Source of the DNA: Sphingomonadales bacterium 28-55-16
GTDB taxonomy: Bacteria; Pseudomonadota; Alphaproteobacteria; Sphingomonadales; Sphingomonadaceae
Assembly (NCBI GenBank): GCA_002278855.1
Contig: NCGG01000009.1
Coordinates: 28,535 to 92,534 of the forward strand
Direction: 5' to 3'
DNA length: 64,000 nucleotides
Below are positions 16,442 to 25,997 of this stretch, piece by piece. Numbering within the stretch: position 1 is the stretch's first letter; each line of letters opens with the position of its first letter. A program made the position numbers and the translations under genes. The notes under the pieces were generated by a model. That model ran no database searches, had not been told where the DNA came from, and was given only the letters and a program-made list of their open reading frames with translations.

Positions 16442-17629
16442 TTAGATAAGCTCAATCGCAAGCGCCGTCGCTTCGCCGCCGCCAATGCAGAGCGCCGCTA
16501 AGCCGCGTTTCTTGCCATGGCGTTGCAGCGCTGCGATCAAGGTGGTGATAATCCGCGCACCCGATGCACCAATAGGATGACCCAATGCCGTGGCGCCGCC
16601 ATGAACGTTAATCTTGTCATGCGCTATGCCCAGATCGTGCATCGCGAACATCGCGACGCAGGCAAAGGCCTCGTTCACTTCGAACAGGTCAACGTCGGCG
16701 ATGGTCCAGCCTGCCTTTTCAAGGCATTTGTTGATTGCGCCTACAGGCGCAGTGGTGAAGGCAGATGGTTCTTGCGCATGTGCGGCGTGGGCGACGATGC
16801 GCGCAATGGGGGTTTGTCCGTTGGCTGTCGCTACCGACTGACGGGTGAGTACAAGCGCAGCGGCACCGTCGGAGATCGACGAACTCGTTGCCGCCGTAAT
16901 CGTTCCATCCTTAGCAAAGGCAGGCTTCAGCGCCGGGATCTTTTCGGGCATGCCCTTGCCGGGTTGTTCGTCGGTGTCGACGATGACGTCACCCTTACGT
17001 GTGGAAACGGTCACCGGAACGATTTCCGCTTTGAACGCGCCTTCTGCAATCGCGCTTTGCGCGCGGCGTAACGATTCAAGGGCGTAAGCGTCCTGTCCTT
17101 CGCGGGTCAGCTTATAATCGTCTGCGGTGTCTTGCGCGAATGTGCCCATAGCGCGGCCTGCGTCATATGCATCTTCAAGTCCGTCCAGGAACATATGATC
17201 ATAAGCCGTATCATGGCCAATGCGCGCGCCGCTGCGGTGCTTCTTGAGCAAATAGGGCGCGTTCGTCATGCTTTCCATACCGCCGGCGATGACATAATCA
17301 ACAGAACCAGCGGCCAAAGCTTCGCTGCCCATGATGACGGTCTGCATGCCCGAGCCGCACACCTTGTTCACCGTTGTTGCTTGCACCGACTTGGGCAAGC
17401 CAGCCTTGATCGCGGCCTGACGGGCGGGGGCTTGTCCCAAGCCTGCGGGTAGAACGCAGCCCATGTAAATCCGTTCAATCATTGCGCCATCAACACCAGC
17501 GCGCTCAACCGCAGCCTTGACCGCAGTCGCACCAAGTTCTGTCGCCGAGACGTCAGCCAATGCGCCTTGCATCGCCCCCATTGGCGTGCGTGCGTAGGAC
17601 AGGATTACGACGGGATCGGCATGGCTCAT
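16442..17629 (-). CDS. Acetyl-CoA C-acyltransferase (thiolase)
   Basis: A 395-aa thiolase, cytoplasmic. The acyl-enzyme cysteine is C91 in NKVCGSGM, the active His lies in GGATALGHPIGASGA and the second Cys in ALCIGGGEATAL. The length and sequence style fit the biosynthetic acetoacetyl-CoA thiolase (PhaA/AtoB) group rather than the long-chain FadA group, but specificity is not certain. It lies 84 bases after the acyl-CoA synthetase, which suggests a joint role in fatty or aromatic acid breakdown. Confidence 0.95.
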   Translation of the reverse strand: MSHADPVVILSYARTPMGAMQGALADVSATELGATAVKAAVERAGVDGAMIERIYMGCVLPAGLGQAPARQAAIKAGLPKSVQATTVNKVCGSGMQTVIMGSEALAAGSVDYVIAGGMESMTNAPYLLKKHRSGARIGHDTAYDHMFLDGLEDAYDAGRAMGTFAQDTADDYKLTREGQDAYALESLRRAQSAIAEGAFKAEIVPVTVSTRKGDVIVDTDEQPGKGMPEKIPALKPAFAKDGTITAATSSSISDGAAALVLTRQSVATANGQTPIARIVAHAAHAQEPSAFTTAPVGAINKCLEKAGWTIADVDLFEVNEAFACVAMFAMHDLGIAHDKINVHGGATALGHPIGASGARIITTLIAALQRHGKKRGLAALCIGGGEATALAIELI

Positions 17630-17713
17630 GGGAGATTTCCTTTAATTCTGATTTCGCGCCTTATAGGGCGGCGCCGTGTCAAAAACAAATCGGAATACGC
17701 CCATCGCGCCGCT

Positions 17714-19450
17714 TCAGAACAGGGCCTTCAAATCGCGTTTCAGGATTTTGCCGTTTGCGTTGCGTGGCAAAGTATCCTGCGTAAAAATGATTTTTACAGG
17801 CACCTTGAACTTGGCCAGCCGTTCGCTGACCCAGCTGCGAAGTTCGTCCTCTGTGGCGCTTGCGCCCGGTGCCAAATGCACGACAGCAGCGGGTTCTTCC
17901 CCTAATGTCTGGTGCGGAATGCCCACCAAGGCAGCGTCCGTGACCGCCGGATGCTCATAGAGAATATTTTCGACTTCCGACGAATAGATATTCTCGCCGC
18001 CACGGATAATCATGTCTTTCGCACGGTCAACAATGAAGCAGAATCCTTCGTCATCTACCCGCGCAAGATCGCCTGTACGCACCCAGCCATCGATAAAAGT
18101 CTCAGCGGTGGCATCGGGCCGGTTCCAATAGCCTTTAACGATTTGCGGGCCGCGCGCCCATAATTCGCCGACTTCGCCGATTGGCAATTCGGTGGTGCCA
18201 TCCTCCGACATGATTTTCAGGTCTGACACGGCAACAGCCGGACCGCAGCTGTCAGGGCGATTCAGATAATCTTCGGCAACATGCGAGGTTACTGTTGCCA
18301 TGGTTTCTGTCATACCCCAACCATTGCCCGGAAATGCGCCGAAGATTTCGTAAATCTTGCTAACCAGTTCGGGCGCAGACGGTGCGCCCCCATAGCTTAT
18401 CGCGTCGATGGAGCTGAGGTCATATTTTGCGCGGTCGGGATGCTCAATCAACTGCCAAGCGATGAAAGGCACGCCGCCCGTGGCATTGATTTTCTCGCGC
18501 TCGATAATCTCAAACGCCTTCACAGTATCCCATTTGTGCAAGAGCACGATTTTGTGGCCCGCTTGGATCGTAGGCATCATCGATGCGGAGCAAGCCGTGA
18601 CGTGGAACATCGGGATCACAAGCAATGAAGCCCGAATGCTTGGCTCAGGCAAAGAATCACCACGACGCAGCACCGTCGCGGCCCCTGAATAGGCGCTGGA
18701 AAGACCATTGGTGAGCAAATTGCGATGCGACCCTAATGCGCCTTTGGGTTTTCCGGTTGTGCCGCTGGTGTAGAAAATAGTGACTGCATCGTCGGGCGCT
18801 ATTGCGACGTCGGGCAATGCCAAATCTGGCAAATCGGCATAGCTTTTTGGTCCGCCAATCACACTTTCGAGCGTGATTGCGGGTGCGACCATTGCAGTGT
18901 TGTTGGCACGGGCCACCAACACATGTTGAAGTGCCGGCATCTCGGCTTTGTGGGGCGCGATGCGGTCCCAGCGTTCGGCGTCGCAGATGAGAATTGCCGC
19001 GCCCGAATCAGCCAAGCCAAAGGCCAGCTCTTCGCCCGTCCACCATGCGTTTAAAGGCACGACAATCGCGCCTATTACTGCGCCTGCAAAAAAGGCGACG
19101 GGCCATTCGGGTAAGTTGCGCATGGCCAGCGCAACGCGGTCGCCCTTTTTGACGCCACGATCTTGCAGGGCCTGTGCGAGCGTTGCAACTGCACGGTGCC
19201 ACGCCGCATAGGTCACGCGTTCATCCTCGTAGACCACGAATTCACGATCACCGAACGCCATATTGGCATGCCCGGCAAGCACGGCGAGATTGGGTAACGC
19301 GTTCTTCCAGACGCGCGTGGGCACACCTTCGATCTCGGCAGTTTCCATCTCGAATGGCATACCCGGCGCGCACAAAGCGGCCTTTACCTGATCGCGCGTG
19401 ATCACTGGCCAACCCGCAGGTGGCGTCCATTTTTTTCCGGCCTCGATCAT
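17714..19450 (-). CDS. AMP-dependent acyl-CoA synthetase/ligase
   Basis: A 578-aa member of the ANL superfamily that activates a carboxylic acid as acyl-AMP and then acyl-CoA. The P-loop-like motif FYTSGTTGKPKGALGSH, the NGWGMTETMATV motif, the WVRTGDLARVDDEGF hinge region and the catalytic Lys near the C-terminus (LPRNANGKILKRDL) are present. It is of FadD/4-coumarate-ligase type; substrate unknown. It heads a minus-strand group with the thiolase and the DJ-1 protein and diverges from an aldehyde dehydrogenase, suggesting a shared pathway from aldehyde through acid to CoA ester (inference). Confidence 0.93.
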   Translation of the reverse strand: MIEAGKKWTPPAGWPVITRDQVKAALCAPGMPFEMETAEIEGVPTRVWKNALPNLAVLAGHANMAFGDREFVVYEDERVTYAAWHRAVATLAQALQDRGVKKGDRVALAMRNLPEWPVAFFAGAVIGAIVVPLNAWWTGEELAFGLADSGAAILICDAERWDRIAPHKAEMPALQHVLVARANNTAMVAPAITLESVIGGPKSYADLPDLALPDVAIAPDDAVTIFYTSGTTGKPKGALGSHRNLLTNGLSSAYSGAATVLRRGDSLPEPSIRASLLVIPMFHVTACSASMMPTIQAGHKIVLLHKWDTVKAFEIIEREKINATGGVPFIAWQLIEHPDRAKYDLSSIDAISYGGAPSAPELVSKIYEIFGAFPGNGWGMTETMATVTSHVAEDYLNRPDSCGPAVAVSDLKIMSEDGTTELPIGEVGELWARGPQIVKGYWNRPDATAETFIDGWVRTGDLARVDDEGFCFIVDRAKDMIIRGGENIYSSEVENILYEHPAVTDAALVGIPHQTLGEEPAAVVHLAPGASATEDELRSWVSERLAKFKVPVKIIFTQDTLPRNANGKILKRDLKALF

Positions 19451-19568
19451 GTTCTCTCCAATTTATTGTCATGCTTTGCGCATGTTCGCCCCTTCGATAC
19501 GCCAAAATGGTTTCAATGTGCAACGCTTCGCGCTAGCAATTCATCAACGGATTAAACGGAGAGAGAAA

Positions 19569-20990
19569 ATGCCCGCAAATATGCAGACTGTATTGGAAAA
19601 GCAGCGCGCCGCGTTCACCGCTGCAATGCCAGAATCAATGTCGGTACGCCGCGACCGAATCGACCGCGCGATTGCCATGTTGGTTGACCATGCCGAAGAT
19701 TTTGCAAAGGCCGTTTCTGCGGATTTCGGGCATCGTAGCCGTGAACAAACGCTGCTGACGGACATCATGCCATCGGTTAGCGCGATGAAGCATGCCAAGA
19801 AGCATTTTGAAAGCTGGGCTAAGGGTGAAAAGCGCAAACCAACCTTTCCGCTTGGCCTGCTCGGTGCAAAGGCCGAGATTGTGTATCAACCCAAGGGTGT
19901 TGTCGGCGTTGTTGCGCCTTGGAACTTCCCGGTTGGCATGGTGATGGTGCCGATGGCCGGTGTTCTTGCCGCCGGCAACCGCGCCATGATTAAGCCATCT
20001 GAGTTTACCGAGCGCGTATCGGCCTTGTTTGAAGAGCTTGTACCGAAATATTTTGCTGAAGAGGAAATGGCGGTTTTTACAGGCGATGCTGAAGTGGGCA
20101 TGGCGTTTTCCAAATTGGCCTTTGACCATATGATCTTTACCGGCGCGACAAGCGTTGGCCGGCACATCATGCGCGCCGCTGCGGATAATCTGGTGCCTGT
20201 AACGCTCGAACTTGGCGGCAAGTCGCCGACAATCGTTGGCCGAAGTGCGGACAAGAAAAAGGCAGGCGAGCGCATCGCCCTTGGCAAAATGATGAACGCC
20301 GGGCAGATTTGCCTTGCGCCCGATTATCTGATGGTGGCCAGCGATCAGGAGCATGATCTCATCGAGGCTGTGAAAGCCGGCGTAACCGCGCAATATCCGA
20401 CATTGCTGCACAATGATGATTACACGTCGGTGGTGAATGGTCGCAATTATGAGCGGCTGCAAAGCTATCTTGCCGATGCGCGCGAAAAGGGTGCCGAACT
20501 GATCGAGGTCAACCCGGCTGGCGAAGACTTTGAATCATCGAACGGCAACAAGATGCCGTTGACCATCGTCCGCAACGTCACCGACGATATGAAGGTGATG
20601 CAGGAGGAAATCTTCGGCCCCATCCTGCCCGTGATGACCTATTCATCGATGGACGAAGCGATTGATTATGTGAACGCCCATGACCGTCCGCTTGGCCTAT
20701 ATTATTTCGGCTCTGACAAAGCGGAGGAAGAACGCGTGCTGACGCGCACGGTCTCTGGCGGCGTTACCATTAATGACGTCGTTTTCCATAATGCGATGGA
20801 AGACCTGCCCTTTGGCGGTGTTGGCCCATCGGGCATGGGCAATTATCATGGCGCCGACGGCTTCAAAACCTTTAGCCATATGCGCGCCGTCTATCGCCAG
20901 ACCGGCGTTGATGTCGCAGGCATTGGCGGGTTCAAGGCCCCTTATGGCAAGGCCACGCTCAAGACGCTGGCAAAGGAACTGAAGAAATAA
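19569..20990 (+). CDS. Coniferyl-aldehyde-type aldehyde dehydrogenase
   Basis: A 473-aa NAD(P)-dependent aldehyde dehydrogenase. The catalytic Cys lies in MNAGQICLAPDY and the general-base Glu in TLELGGKSP; APWNFPVGM is the cofactor-binding motif. The short length and the style of NAGQICLAPDY place it in the coniferyl aldehyde dehydrogenase (CALDH) branch, whose members oxidise aromatic or long-chain aldehydes. ATG 19569 is chosen because GGAGAGAGAAA lies directly before it; the frame is open farther upstream, into the divergent acyl-CoA synthetase gene. Confidence 0.92.
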   Translation: MPANMQTVLEKQRAAFTAAMPESMSVRRDRIDRAIAMLVDHAEDFAKAVSADFGHRSREQTLLTDIMPSVSAMKHAKKHFESWAKGEKRKPTFPLGLLGAKAEIVYQPKGVVGVVAPWNFPVGMVMVPMAGVLAAGNRAMIKPSEFTERVSALFEELVPKYFAEEEMAVFTGDAEVGMAFSKLAFDHMIFTGATSVGRHIMRAAADNLVPVTLELGGKSPTIVGRSADKKKAGERIALGKMMNAGQICLAPDYLMVASDQEHDLIEAVKAGVTAQYPTLLHNDDYTSVVNGRNYERLQSYLADAREKGAELIEVNPAGEDFESSNGNKMPLTIVRNVTDDMKVMQEEIFGPILPVMTYSSMDEAIDYVNAHDRPLGLYYFGSDKAEEERVLTRTVSGGVTINDVVFHNAMEDLPFGGVGPSGMGNYHGADGFKTFSHMRAVYRQTGVDVAGIGGFKAPYGKATLKTLAKELKK

Positions 20991-21063
20991 GGATGCACTT
21001 GCATCGAAGCGGAGGCTCGGTTAGAGGGTCCTCCGCTTTAACGGGTTCGCCCGGCAAAGATGT

Positions 21064-21147
21064 GCCCCAGTGGTGGAATGGTAGACGCGCTGGATTCAAA
21101 ATCCTGTTCCGAAAGGAGTGCCCGTTCGAGTCGGGCCTGGGGCACCA
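21064..21147 (+). tRNA. tRNA-Leu (anticodon CAA)
   Basis: Acceptor arms GCCCCAG (21064-21070) and CTGGGGC (21137-21143) pair fully, followed by A and an encoded CCA. The D-arm (GGTGGAATGGTAGACGC), the anticodon loop TTCAAAA with CAA at 21097-21099, a long variable arm and the T-loop GTTCGAGTC are all present. The long variable arm marks it as class II. The anticodon stem has one T-T mismatch (CTGGA/TCCTG). Confidence 0.96.
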
Positions 21148-21158
21148 CCATATTTTTC

Positions 21159-21187
21159 GGACATCGGCCACAGCGCCGCCGATGTCC
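21159..21187. terminator. Perfect 10-bp hairpin between tRNA-Leu and the convergent SDR gene
   Basis: GGACATCGGC (21159-21168) and GCCGATGTCC (21178-21187) with a 9-nt loop lie between two convergent transcripts. On the plus strand the T-run precedes the hairpin, so it is not a standard intrinsic terminator. An end-processing or shared termination role is inferred. Confidence 0.45.
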
Positions 21188-21201
21188 CTGCTGATGAACC
21201 T

Positions 21202-21924
21202 CTAAAATTTGATCATGATCCGCCGCGTGAGTGCTGGCGATATCGAATACACCAGGCGAAGCAGCTTCACCATGCCGACATTGGCTTCCTTGGCATTGGT
21301 CGCAATCGCATCAACGATCTCCGCCGCGCATTCCTTGGCCGACATCTTCTTACCGTTCACGCGGCCGCGCGTCATCGCGGTATCGACAACAGGCGGAAGC
21401 GCTTCAATCACATGGACATTGGTGTCCCGCAAATTGTGGCGCAGCGACTGTGTGAAGCTACGTAAGCCAGCCTTAGTCGCGCAATAAACGGGCCCACCAG
21501 CGCGCGGCGCAATGGCAAGGCCCGAGGTTACATTCACGACCACCGCTTCGGGGCGCTTCAACAAACCCGGCAAAAAATGTCCGATCAGATGCAGCGGCGC
21601 GTTGAGATTCAGAAAGATGGCCTGATCGGTCAGTGCCAGATCGAGCGGTTCATCAGGGCCGAAATTGCCGCTCATCCCTGCATTGTTGATAAGCATGTCG
21701 ATTGGCCGGTCGGCCAAAGCAGTGGCGAGCGCGGCACATCCAGCGGCGGTGGATAGGTCGGCTTGTATCGCCTCGAGCCCCTCCAGACGCGCAGACTCCA
21801 GCAGGTCTTCGCGGCGGCTGCAGACAATAACGTTCGCGCCTTTGGCCAGCAGTTGGCGCGCCATTTCGAGACCAATGCCCTCTGTGCCGCCAGTAACCAA
21901 TGCCGTCTTGCCGTTGATATCCAT
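21202..21924 (-). CDS. Short-chain dehydrogenase/reductase
   Basis: A 240-aa Rossmann oxidoreductase. The cofactor motif TGGTEGIG is near residue 12, NNAGMSG follows, and the catalytic Tyr-x3-Lys is YCATK. It resembles the DltE-like subgroup of SDRs. The substrate cannot be told. ATG 21924 is preferred over an upstream in-frame GTG at 21936 because GGTGGGGAT is then well placed as ribosome-binding site. It lies downstream of the quinone reductase on the same strand with a 66-base gap. Confidence 0.88.
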   Translation of the reverse strand: MDINGKTALVTGGTEGIGLEMARQLLAKGANVIVCSRREDLLESARLEGLEAIQADLSTAAGCAALATALADRPIDMLINNAGMSGNFGPDEPLDLALTDQAIFLNLNAPLHLIGHFLPGLLKRPEAVVVNVTSGLAIAPRAGGPVYCATKAGLRSFTQSLRHNLRDTNVHVIEALPPVVDTAMTRGRVNGKKMSAKECAAEIVDAIATNAKEANVGMVKLLRLVYSISPALTRRIMIKF

Positions 21925-21990
21925 GATAATCCCCACCCAGTTAGAATGGAGATATCTAGCGATTATTCAGCGACATACCAGACCGAATTG

Positions 21991-22977
21991 TTACTTTATA
22001 CCCGCTGGCATCAGCACCGAGGAACCAATGGTCTTGCGCGCTTCCAAATCGCGATGCGCTTGCGCGGCATCTTCCAGGGCATAACGTTGCCCGATGGTCA
22101 TCTCGATAATTCCCTGCCGGAACATATCAAAAACATATTCTGCGCCGGCCGCGCGTTCGGCTGGATTATCGTAATAATCAAACAAGGTGGGCCGCGATAC
22201 GTAAAGTGATCCCTTTTGCGCAAGCGTGGCAAGGTTGACGCCGCTGACAGGGCCGCTGGCATTGCCATAGCTGACGATTAAGCCGCGTCGCGCCGTTGCG
22301 GCAAGCGACGTTTCCCAAGTCTCCAGTCCAACGCCGTCGAACGAAACCTCAACGCCCTTGCCACCGGTCAAGTCACGCACCTGCCGTGCGACATCTTCTT
22401 TGCCATAAAGAATCACATGGTCTGCACCCGCAGCGCGCGCCAGCGCGGCTTTTTCGTCCGTACTGACCGTGCCAATCACACGCGCGCCGACATGCTTGAG
22501 CCATTGCACAAGCAATAATCCGACGCCGCCAGCCGCCGCATGGACCAAGACGTCCCATTGCGGTTGCACCTTCGCACAACGTTCGACCAAAAATTCCGTG
22601 GTGCAGCCTTTAAGCAAACCTGCCGCAGCCAATTCGTCGCTTATATCGTTTGGCACGCTGAACAGGCTGTTGGCCGCTATGTTTCGCGCCGTACAATAAG
22701 CGCCAATCGCTGGTCCAAAAGTCGCTACGCGATCGCCCACTTGCCAGTTGTGGACGCCGTGACCGACAGCCTCGATGATGCCGGCAGCCTCCATGCCCAA
22801 TCCGCACGGCTTCGCGATCGGATACAGTCCGCTGCGATGATAGGTGTCGATAAAGTTGAGGCCGACCGCAAGATTACGCATTCGGACCTCGCCTGGTGCA
22901 GGTTCAGTTAGGGGGATATCCGTCCACTCGATAACTTCTGGTCCACCAGCGGTCTGAATTTGCGCAAGTTTTTCCAT
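21991..22977 (-). CDS. NADPH:quinone oxidoreductase, MDR (zeta-crystallin) family
   Basis: A 328-aa medium-chain reductase without structural zinc cysteines. Family marks are NFIDTYHRSGLYP in the N-terminal domain, the nucleotide-binding AAAGGVGLLLVQWLKH, and GKGVEVSFDGVG. Members reduce quinones by one electron or act on small enones. ATG 22977 gives the canonical MEKLAQIQTAGGPEV start. It is probably co-transcribed with the SDR behind it. Confidence 0.9.
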   Translation of the reverse strand: MEKLAQIQTAGGPEVIEWTDIPLTEPAPGEVRMRNLAVGLNFIDTYHRSGLYPIAKPCGLGMEAAGIIEAVGHGVHNWQVGDRVATFGPAIGAYCTARNIAANSLFSVPNDISDELAAAGLLKGCTTEFLVERCAKVQPQWDVLVHAAAGGVGLLLVQWLKHVGARVIGTVSTDEKAALARAAGADHVILYGKEDVARQVRDLTGGKGVEVSFDGVGLETWETSLAATARRGLIVSYGNASGPVSGVNLATLAQKGSLYVSRPTLFDYYDNPAERAAGAEYVFDMFRQGIIEMTIGQRYALEDAAQAHRDLEARKTIGSSVLMPAGIK

Positions 22978-23106
22978 TGTCCGGCAACTCCTGATTGATA
23001 CCAAGCCATTTAATCATTGTCACAAAATGGGACAGCTGGGTTGAGCAACTGTACAACTGGCCTTTTCGAGTGGCCATTATTTCCAGTGACCTTTATACTT
23101 AACAAC

Positions 23107-23313
23107 ATGTTAACGTTTTATGATGATGAAAACATGATCGGGCAGGCTGGCGAAGCCGCGCTTCATCCATTCCGCCGCTTGCTCCCGCCGTCATCGGTGG
23201 GTTTGGAGTGCACCACGCCGCGACTGAAATCTTGGTTGCATAACGAAGATGCCCATTTGTTCATGTTCAGCTTTGGCGCTTTTTTCTTCGCTATCACCGG
23301 TTTTATTGCGTGA
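23107..23313 (+). CDS. Small hypothetical protein with C-terminal membrane segment
   Basis: A 68-aa frame not recognised as any family: an acidic N-terminus, a middle with PFRRLLPPSS, and a hydrophobic aromatic end (LFMFSFGAFFFAITGFIA). A -10-like TATACT at 23094-23099 lies so close to ATG 23107 that the transcript could be leaderless. Its stop overlaps the convergent end of the MFS gene by 11 bases. The clear hydrophobic tail and lack of an opposing gene over most of its length favour a real gene, but evidence is modest. Confidence 0.45.
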   Translation: MLTFYDDENMIGQAGEAALHPFRRLLPPSSVGLECTTPRLKSWLHNEDAHLFMFSFGAFFFAITGFIA

Positions 23314-24598
23314 CCTGAAGCGTGACAATGTCGCACGCTTTGTGAAGACGCCAAGCAATCCACGCAGACACCAAACAGGCCGCGGCGATCATGAACAAGG
23401 TATCGGCAATGCTGACGCCTGCGCTAACGAGTAGCCCGTACACGATCGCGCCAATGACCATCGCGCCGGAATTGACTATGTTATTGGCGGCAATGGTGCG
23501 GGCGGTCTGGGACTTTGCAACCGTAGTGGTCAAAAACGCATATAATGGAACGACAAACATCCCGCCCGCGATAGCGATGCCCAAAAGGTCGACGATTAAT
23601 CGCTCGCCAGCGCCCAGTTTCAGGAATGTCAGCCAATTCATAAGTTCCGGACCGACCGGCCCCCAATGGCTTACGGTCCACCATAAATCGAGAACGAATA
23701 ATCCCATCACAATGACCGATGCCGGAGCATATCTTGCCGACACGGTACCCTTTAGAAGGCGGTTAATGGCGATTGAGCCAATGGCGATGCCAACCGAGAA
23801 AAACGCCGTGAACAAGGTTGCGACGGTATTATCGCCCCCAATTGCATTCTTAACCATGGGCGGAAAAATGGACCCCAGCACGGCGCCAATACCCCAGAAA
23901 AAGCTGATCGCGATAATTGCCATGAACAGATGTGGGACATGCATCGTGTCCCGCACAAGCCGCCAACTGCTGCGGAAAATGTTCCAATCCATTTTGGCAG
24001 TCGGTGCGTCGCTTTCTGGTGGCGCGGCAGGGACCGACTGGGCCGTTACCCGTCCAATGATCGCGACAATGATGATGCAGGCGCCTGCAATCTTGCCCGG
24101 GATAATCCCACCCGCAATCGTGCCGCCCAATATTGCAAGATAGGTCCCCGCCTCCACAAGGCCGGTTCCACCGAGCACTTCGTCTTTTTCCAAATGCTGC
24201 GGCAGAATTGCGTATTTGACAGGTCCGAAAAAGGTGGAGTGCACGCCCATCGCAAACAATGCGGCGAGCATCAGCGGGATATTGTGCAGATAAATGCCAG
24301 CCGCACCAAAGAACATGATGAAAATCTCCGCCGTTTTCACCGTGCGGATGACTTTTGTCTTTTCAATCGTATCCGCCAATTGCCCTGCTAACGCGGAAAA
24401 AAGGAAAAACGGCAGGATGAACAGTGCCCCAGCAATCGCGTTAAAGCTCGCCTCTTGCGTTGGGTCCGAGTAGATCTCGTAGGTGACCAATATCACCATG
24501 GCCATTTTGTAAAAATTGTCGTTGAAGGCATTTAGAAACTGGGTGACGAAAAGCGGCAAAAATCGGCGCTTATTCATCAAAGACATTGTGGTGGCCAT
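23303..24598 (-). CDS. MFS transporter, lysophospholipid transporter LplT-like
   Basis: A 431-aa inner-membrane protein with about twelve hydrophobic segments. The start RFLPLFVTQFLNAFNDNFYKMA is the signature of the LplT group, which flips lysophospholipids inwards for re-acylation. No acyltransferase domain (Aas) follows in this copy. The frame extends far upstream of ATG 24598, but using it would overlap the divergent pgsA gene, and the family signature begins right after 24598. Its neighbour pgsA also acts in phospholipid metabolism. Confidence 0.88.
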   Translation of the reverse strand: MATTMSLMNKRRFLPLFVTQFLNAFNDNFYKMAMVILVTYEIYSDPTQEASFNAIAGALFILPFFLFSALAGQLADTIEKTKVIRTVKTAEIFIMFFGAAGIYLHNIPLMLAALFAMGVHSTFFGPVKYAILPQHLEKDEVLGGTGLVEAGTYLAILGGTIAGGIIPGKIAGACIIIVAIIGRVTAQSVPAAPPESDAPTAKMDWNIFRSSWRLVRDTMHVPHLFMAIIAISFFWGIGAVLGSIFPPMVKNAIGGDNTVATLFTAFFSVGIAIGSIAINRLLKGTVSARYAPASVIVMGLFVLDLWWTVSHWGPVGPELMNWLTFLKLGAGERLIVDLLGIAIAGGMFVVPLYAFLTTTVAKSQTARTIAANNIVNSGAMVIGAIVYGLLVSAGVSIADTLFMIAAACLVSAWIAWRLHKACDIVTLQVTQ

Positions 24599-24728
24599 TT
24601 TGGTTCCGGTTTCCCATGCGAACGTTGCACGTGCCTTAGCTGCCCGACGGAAGCATGGCAAAGCGCATTTCGGCAGATGGCAAAATAGCTGCGTGATTTT
24701 GCAAAGATATGCCGCTATCGCATGTTTC

Positions 24729-25301
24729 ATGCTGAGCCTGCCCAACATTTTGACGATGTCACGTATCTTCGCCGTGCCGATATTGGTTTTCCTGTTGTGG
24801 CCCGGAACCAAGCCATTCGGCGAGCAGCCGGTCCCACTCGATTATGCGTTCGCCTTCATCTTATACTGCCTGATGGGCATTACGGATTATTTCGACGGCT
24901 ATCTCGCCCGCGCGCAAGGGACGGTATCTAAGCTGGGGGTCTTCCTGGATCCAATTGCCGACAAAATCATGGTGGCCGCTGTCATATTGATGCTGGTTTT
25001 TACGCGCGATGTTGATGGCTGGCATGTGATTGCGGCTTTGATCATCTTGCTGCGAGAGATGATCGTGTCGGGCCTTCGCGAATTTCTTGCGGGGTTGCAG
25101 ATTTCAGTGCCCGTGTCGAAGCTCGCGAAATGGAAGACAACATTTCAGCTCGTGTCGCTTGGCGGCATTATATTGGCTGGATCGTTGCCCGACTTGATGT
25201 TGCTTAAGCAAGCCGCACTGACGTTGTTGTGGATTGCAGCGGTGCTAACGATGATCACCGGTTGGGATTATCTGCGCGTCGGCATCAAGCATATGGATTG
25301 A
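24729..25301 (+). CDS. pgsA: CDP-diacylglycerol-glycerol-3-phosphate 3-phosphatidyltransferase
   Basis: An inner-membrane enzyme that makes phosphatidylglycerol phosphate. The CDP-alcohol phosphotransferase motif is complete (D-x2-DG-x2-AR-x8-G-x3-D-x3-D, seen in DYFDGYLARAQ then GVFLDPIADK). The protein has 190 aa with several hydrophobic helices, the normal size. ATG 24729 gives the typical start MLSLPNILTMSRI. It leads the set pgsA-moaD-moaE, with only 4 bases to moaD. Confidence 0.95.
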   Translation: MLSLPNILTMSRIFAVPILVFLLWPGTKPFGEQPVPLDYAFAFILYCLMGITDYFDGYLARAQGTVSKLGVFLDPIADKIMVAAVILMLVFTRDVDGWHVIAALIILLREMIVSGLREFLAGLQISVPVSKLAKWKTTFQLVSLGGIILAGSLPDLMLLKQAALTLLWIAAVLTMITGWDYLRVGIKHMD

Positions 25302-25305
25302 CCCC

Positions 25306-25557
25306 GTGAAACTGGTTTATTTTGCCAGCGTGCGCGAAGCGATCGGTCTATCTTCCGAAGACCGCGATGTCCCACATGATACCCGCACAGTTGGCGATGT
25401 AGTCGTTTGGCTTCGTGGCCAATCCGCAGAACACGGCCATGCCTTGAATGACCTTTCGCGTCTGCGTTTTGCGTTGGACCAGAATATGGTCACCGCCGAT
25501 GCGCTTTTGGCCGACGGGCAAGAGCTTGCGATTTTTCCACCGGTAACCGGCGGATGA
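25306..25557 (+). CDS. moaD: Molybdopterin synthase small (sulfur carrier) subunit
   Basis: An 83-aa ubiquitin-like protein whose C-terminal Gly-Gly (PPVTGG) becomes a thiocarboxylate and donates sulfur to make molybdopterin. The start is GTG 25306. Its end overlaps moaE by 4 bases, so the two subunits are translationally coupled. Confidence 0.94.
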   Translation: MKLVYFASVREAIGLSSEDRDVPHDTRTVGDVVVWLRGQSAEHGHALNDLSRLRFALDQNMVTADALLADGQELAIFPPVTGG

Positions 25558-25994
25558 AGCGAGTGCGCATAAGCAGCACGCCGATTATGACCGAGGCGGA
25601 GCTTTCTGCGCTTGCGGGCATAGGCGGCGGGGCGCTGTCCAGTTTTACGGGCATTGTGCGCGATGATGGCGGGGTAACCGCCATTGAGTTGGAGCATTAT
25701 CCCGGCATGACCGAGGCGTGCCTCTCGCGGCTTATAGAAGCCGCTACAGCGCGATGGTCGCTGCTTGGCGCTGTTGTTACCCACCGCGTCGGTATCGTCC
25801 CTGTGGGCGATCCTGTGGTCGTTATAGGGGTGGCATCGTTGCACCGGGCAGAGGCACTTGAGGCAACCGCTTTCCTCATTGATCGTCTGAAGACCGAAGC
25901 ACCATTTTGGAAGCGCGAACATTATGTCGACGGCACCGTCAAATGGGTGGAAGCGAAATCGACTGATGACACGCGGTCCGAACGCTGGGCCTAG
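25554..25994 (+). CDS. moaE: Molybdopterin synthase catalytic subunit
   Basis: A 146-aa partner of MoaD that inserts two sulfurs into cyclic pyranopterin monophosphate. Conserved pieces are FTGIVRDD, HRVGIVPVGDP, and the catalytic lysine region PFWKREHY. It converges with oxyR with only 3 bases between the two stop codons. Confidence 0.95.
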   Translation: MKRVRISSTPIMTEAELSALAGIGGGALSSFTGIVRDDGGVTAIELEHYPGMTEACLSRLIEAATARWSLLGAVVTHRVGIVPVGDPVVVIGVASLHRAEALEATAFLIDRLKTEAPFWKREHYVDGTVKWVEAKSTDDTRSERWA

Positions 25995-25997
25995 CTT

